Shown one piece after another: positions 63,357-64,000 of a DNA stretch of 64,000 bases. The stretch lies in assembly GCF_014851905.1 (NCBI RefSeq), contig NZ_JACVAQ010000002.1, positions 558,001-622,000 of the forward strand, given 5' to 3'. The notes under the pieces are model-generated. The model was not told where the DNA came from, did no database searches, and worked only from the letters and a program-made list of their open reading frames with translations. The stretch comes from Pseudomonas sp. PDM14 (GTDB lineage Bacteria > Pseudomonadota > Gammaproteobacteria > Pseudomonadales > Pseudomonadaceae). How positions within the stretch are numbered: position 1 is the first letter of the stretch; every line of letters starts with the position of its first letter. Made by a program: the position numbers and the translations under genes.

Positions 63357-64000
63357 ATGAACGTATTCACGACGATTTTCCGACACCTGATGGCAAAACG
63401 CCGCATGCTCGCTGGTGTTTTACCTGCTTTATGCCTGCTCGGCTACAGTCCCGCACGCGCAGCGGCAGACACCCTGCCTGAAGTGCTTATCGGCGCCACC
63501 GAGGGCTTTCTTGAGTTCACCGTTGAAGACTATCTGGAGCGTAGCGAAATCGATGCCCGCTATGAAATCCGGGTCAATCCACTCGACCCGCGGTTACGCC
63601 TTGCTTCGTGTGACAGTGATTTGACGCAATCGTTGGAAAGCAGCCCGCCGCCGGTCGGTCGAGTTACGGTGAAAGTGAGTTGCGAGGGCAGCGCGCCCTG
63701 GTCGGTATTCGTACCCGCGCAGGTGCGCCTGTATCGTGAAGTCGTCGTCCTGATCAACCCGCTGAAGCGCGACAGCCTCATTGGCGAGGCGGACGTGGCA
63801 ATGGTCGAGCAGGATGTCTCGACACTCAGCCGTGGCTATCTGGTCAGCACCGAGCTCGCCATCGGCAGGAAATTGACCCGCGCGATGCCGGCAGGGCAGC
63901 CCCTAGTGCCGAACAACCTGCAGATTGCCGAATCCATCCGCAAGGGCGATCAGGTGGTGATCAGCGCACGCAGTGGTGGCGTTGCCGTGCGCATGCCGGG
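63357..64000 (+). CDS. flgA: P-ring assembly chaperone FlgA (3' end outside window)
   Basis: Periplasmic chaperone for the FlgI ring, the only plus-strand gene. The N-terminus MNVFTTIFRHLMAKRRML leads into a signal peptide ending near ARAAA, followed by the FlgA/SAF domain (ALEFTVEDYL-like FLEFTVEDYLER, then NPLDPRLRLASCDSDLTQ and QDVSTLSRGYL). About 214 codons are present of some 235. The start is uncertain: the predicted sigma-54 start site falls beside the first ATG, so the Met at 63390 (MAKRRMLAG), which also begins a compact signal peptide, may be used. Confidence 0.92.
   Translation, partial: MNVFTTIFRHLMAKRRMLAGVLPALCLLGYSPARAAADTLPEVLIGATEGFLEFTVEDYLERSEIDARYEIRVNPLDPRLRLASCDSDLTQSLESSPPPVGRVTVKVSCEGSAPWSVFVPAQVRLYREVVVLINPLKRDSLIGEADVAMVEQDVSTLSRGYLVSTELAIGRKLTRAMPAGQPLVPNNLQIAESIRKGDQVVISARSGGVAVRMP

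Overview
This 64-kb window is a flagellar and chemotaxis gene cluster of a Pseudomonas-type gammaproteobacterium (genus Pseudomonas in the broad sense; the species cannot be fixed from sequence alone). The evidence is the presence of the Pseudomonas-specific regulators FleQ and FleS/FleR, the hsbA-hsbR-hptB phosphorelay between fliJ and fliK, the gene order flgBCDE / flgFGHIJKL / glycosylation genes / fliC-flaG-fliD-fliS / fleQ / fleSR / fliEFGHIJ / fliK / fliLMNOPQR-flhB / flhA, and sigma-54 and sigma-28 promoter boxes at the expected places. Every gene is on the minus strand except flgA, which runs off the right edge; flhA runs off the left edge.

Reading in the direction of transcription (right to left): flgA (plus strand, partial) diverges from cheV-cheR. 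Next come the proximal rod, hook and cap genes flgBCDE; the distal rod, ring, muramidase and hook-filament junction genes flgFGHIJKL; then a ~22-kb block of sugar genes (27562-49571); then flagellin and its accessory genes fliC-flaG-fliD-fliS, a second fliS with fliT, the master regulator fleQ, the two-component pair fleSR, basal body and export ATPase genes fliEFGHIJ, the HsbA/HsbR/HptB switch, fliK, the C-ring and export-gate genes fliLMNOPQR-flhB, a lysozyme-like gene, and flhA.

The sugar block sits exactly between flgL and fliC, the site of the flagellin glycosylation island in Pseudomonas, and is the least ordinary part of the window. It encodes the first three steps to CDP-4-keto-3,6-dideoxyhexose (RfbF, RfbG, RfbH, the last with the His-for-Lys replacement and the complete iron-sulfur cysteine pattern of the E1 dehydrase), a thiamine-diphosphate enzyme of the acetolactate-synthase type (as in the yersiniose branch-sugar pathway), a NeuB-type synthase fused to a xylose-isomerase-like TIM barrel, a CBS-GHMP kinase fusion, an HddC-like nucleotidyltransferase, three short-chain dehydrogenases, a second TIM-barrel protein, an NAD-dependent epimerase, an acyltransferase, an FkbM methyltransferase, a GT2 enzyme, and a 1609-residue protein with four GT-A-like segments and a GT-B-like C-terminus next to fliC. 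There is no CMP-sialate synthetase. My reading is an undescribed flagellin glycan carrying a branched (yersiniose-like) and/or ulosonate-like sugar. The block is mostly closely packed, often with start/stop overlaps, and I find a plausible sigma-54 box 55 bases upstream of its first gene, which would place glycan synthesis under the same FleQ/RpoN control as the hook and basal body.

Regulatory DNA is rich: seven sigma-54 boxes (fliL, fliE, fleS, rfbF, flgF, flgB, flgA), two sigma-28 boxes (fliC and the second fliS), a palindromic FleQ-like box over the -35 of fleQ, and several strong intrinsic terminators. I see no tRNA, rRNA, insertion sequence, integrase or CRISPR array.
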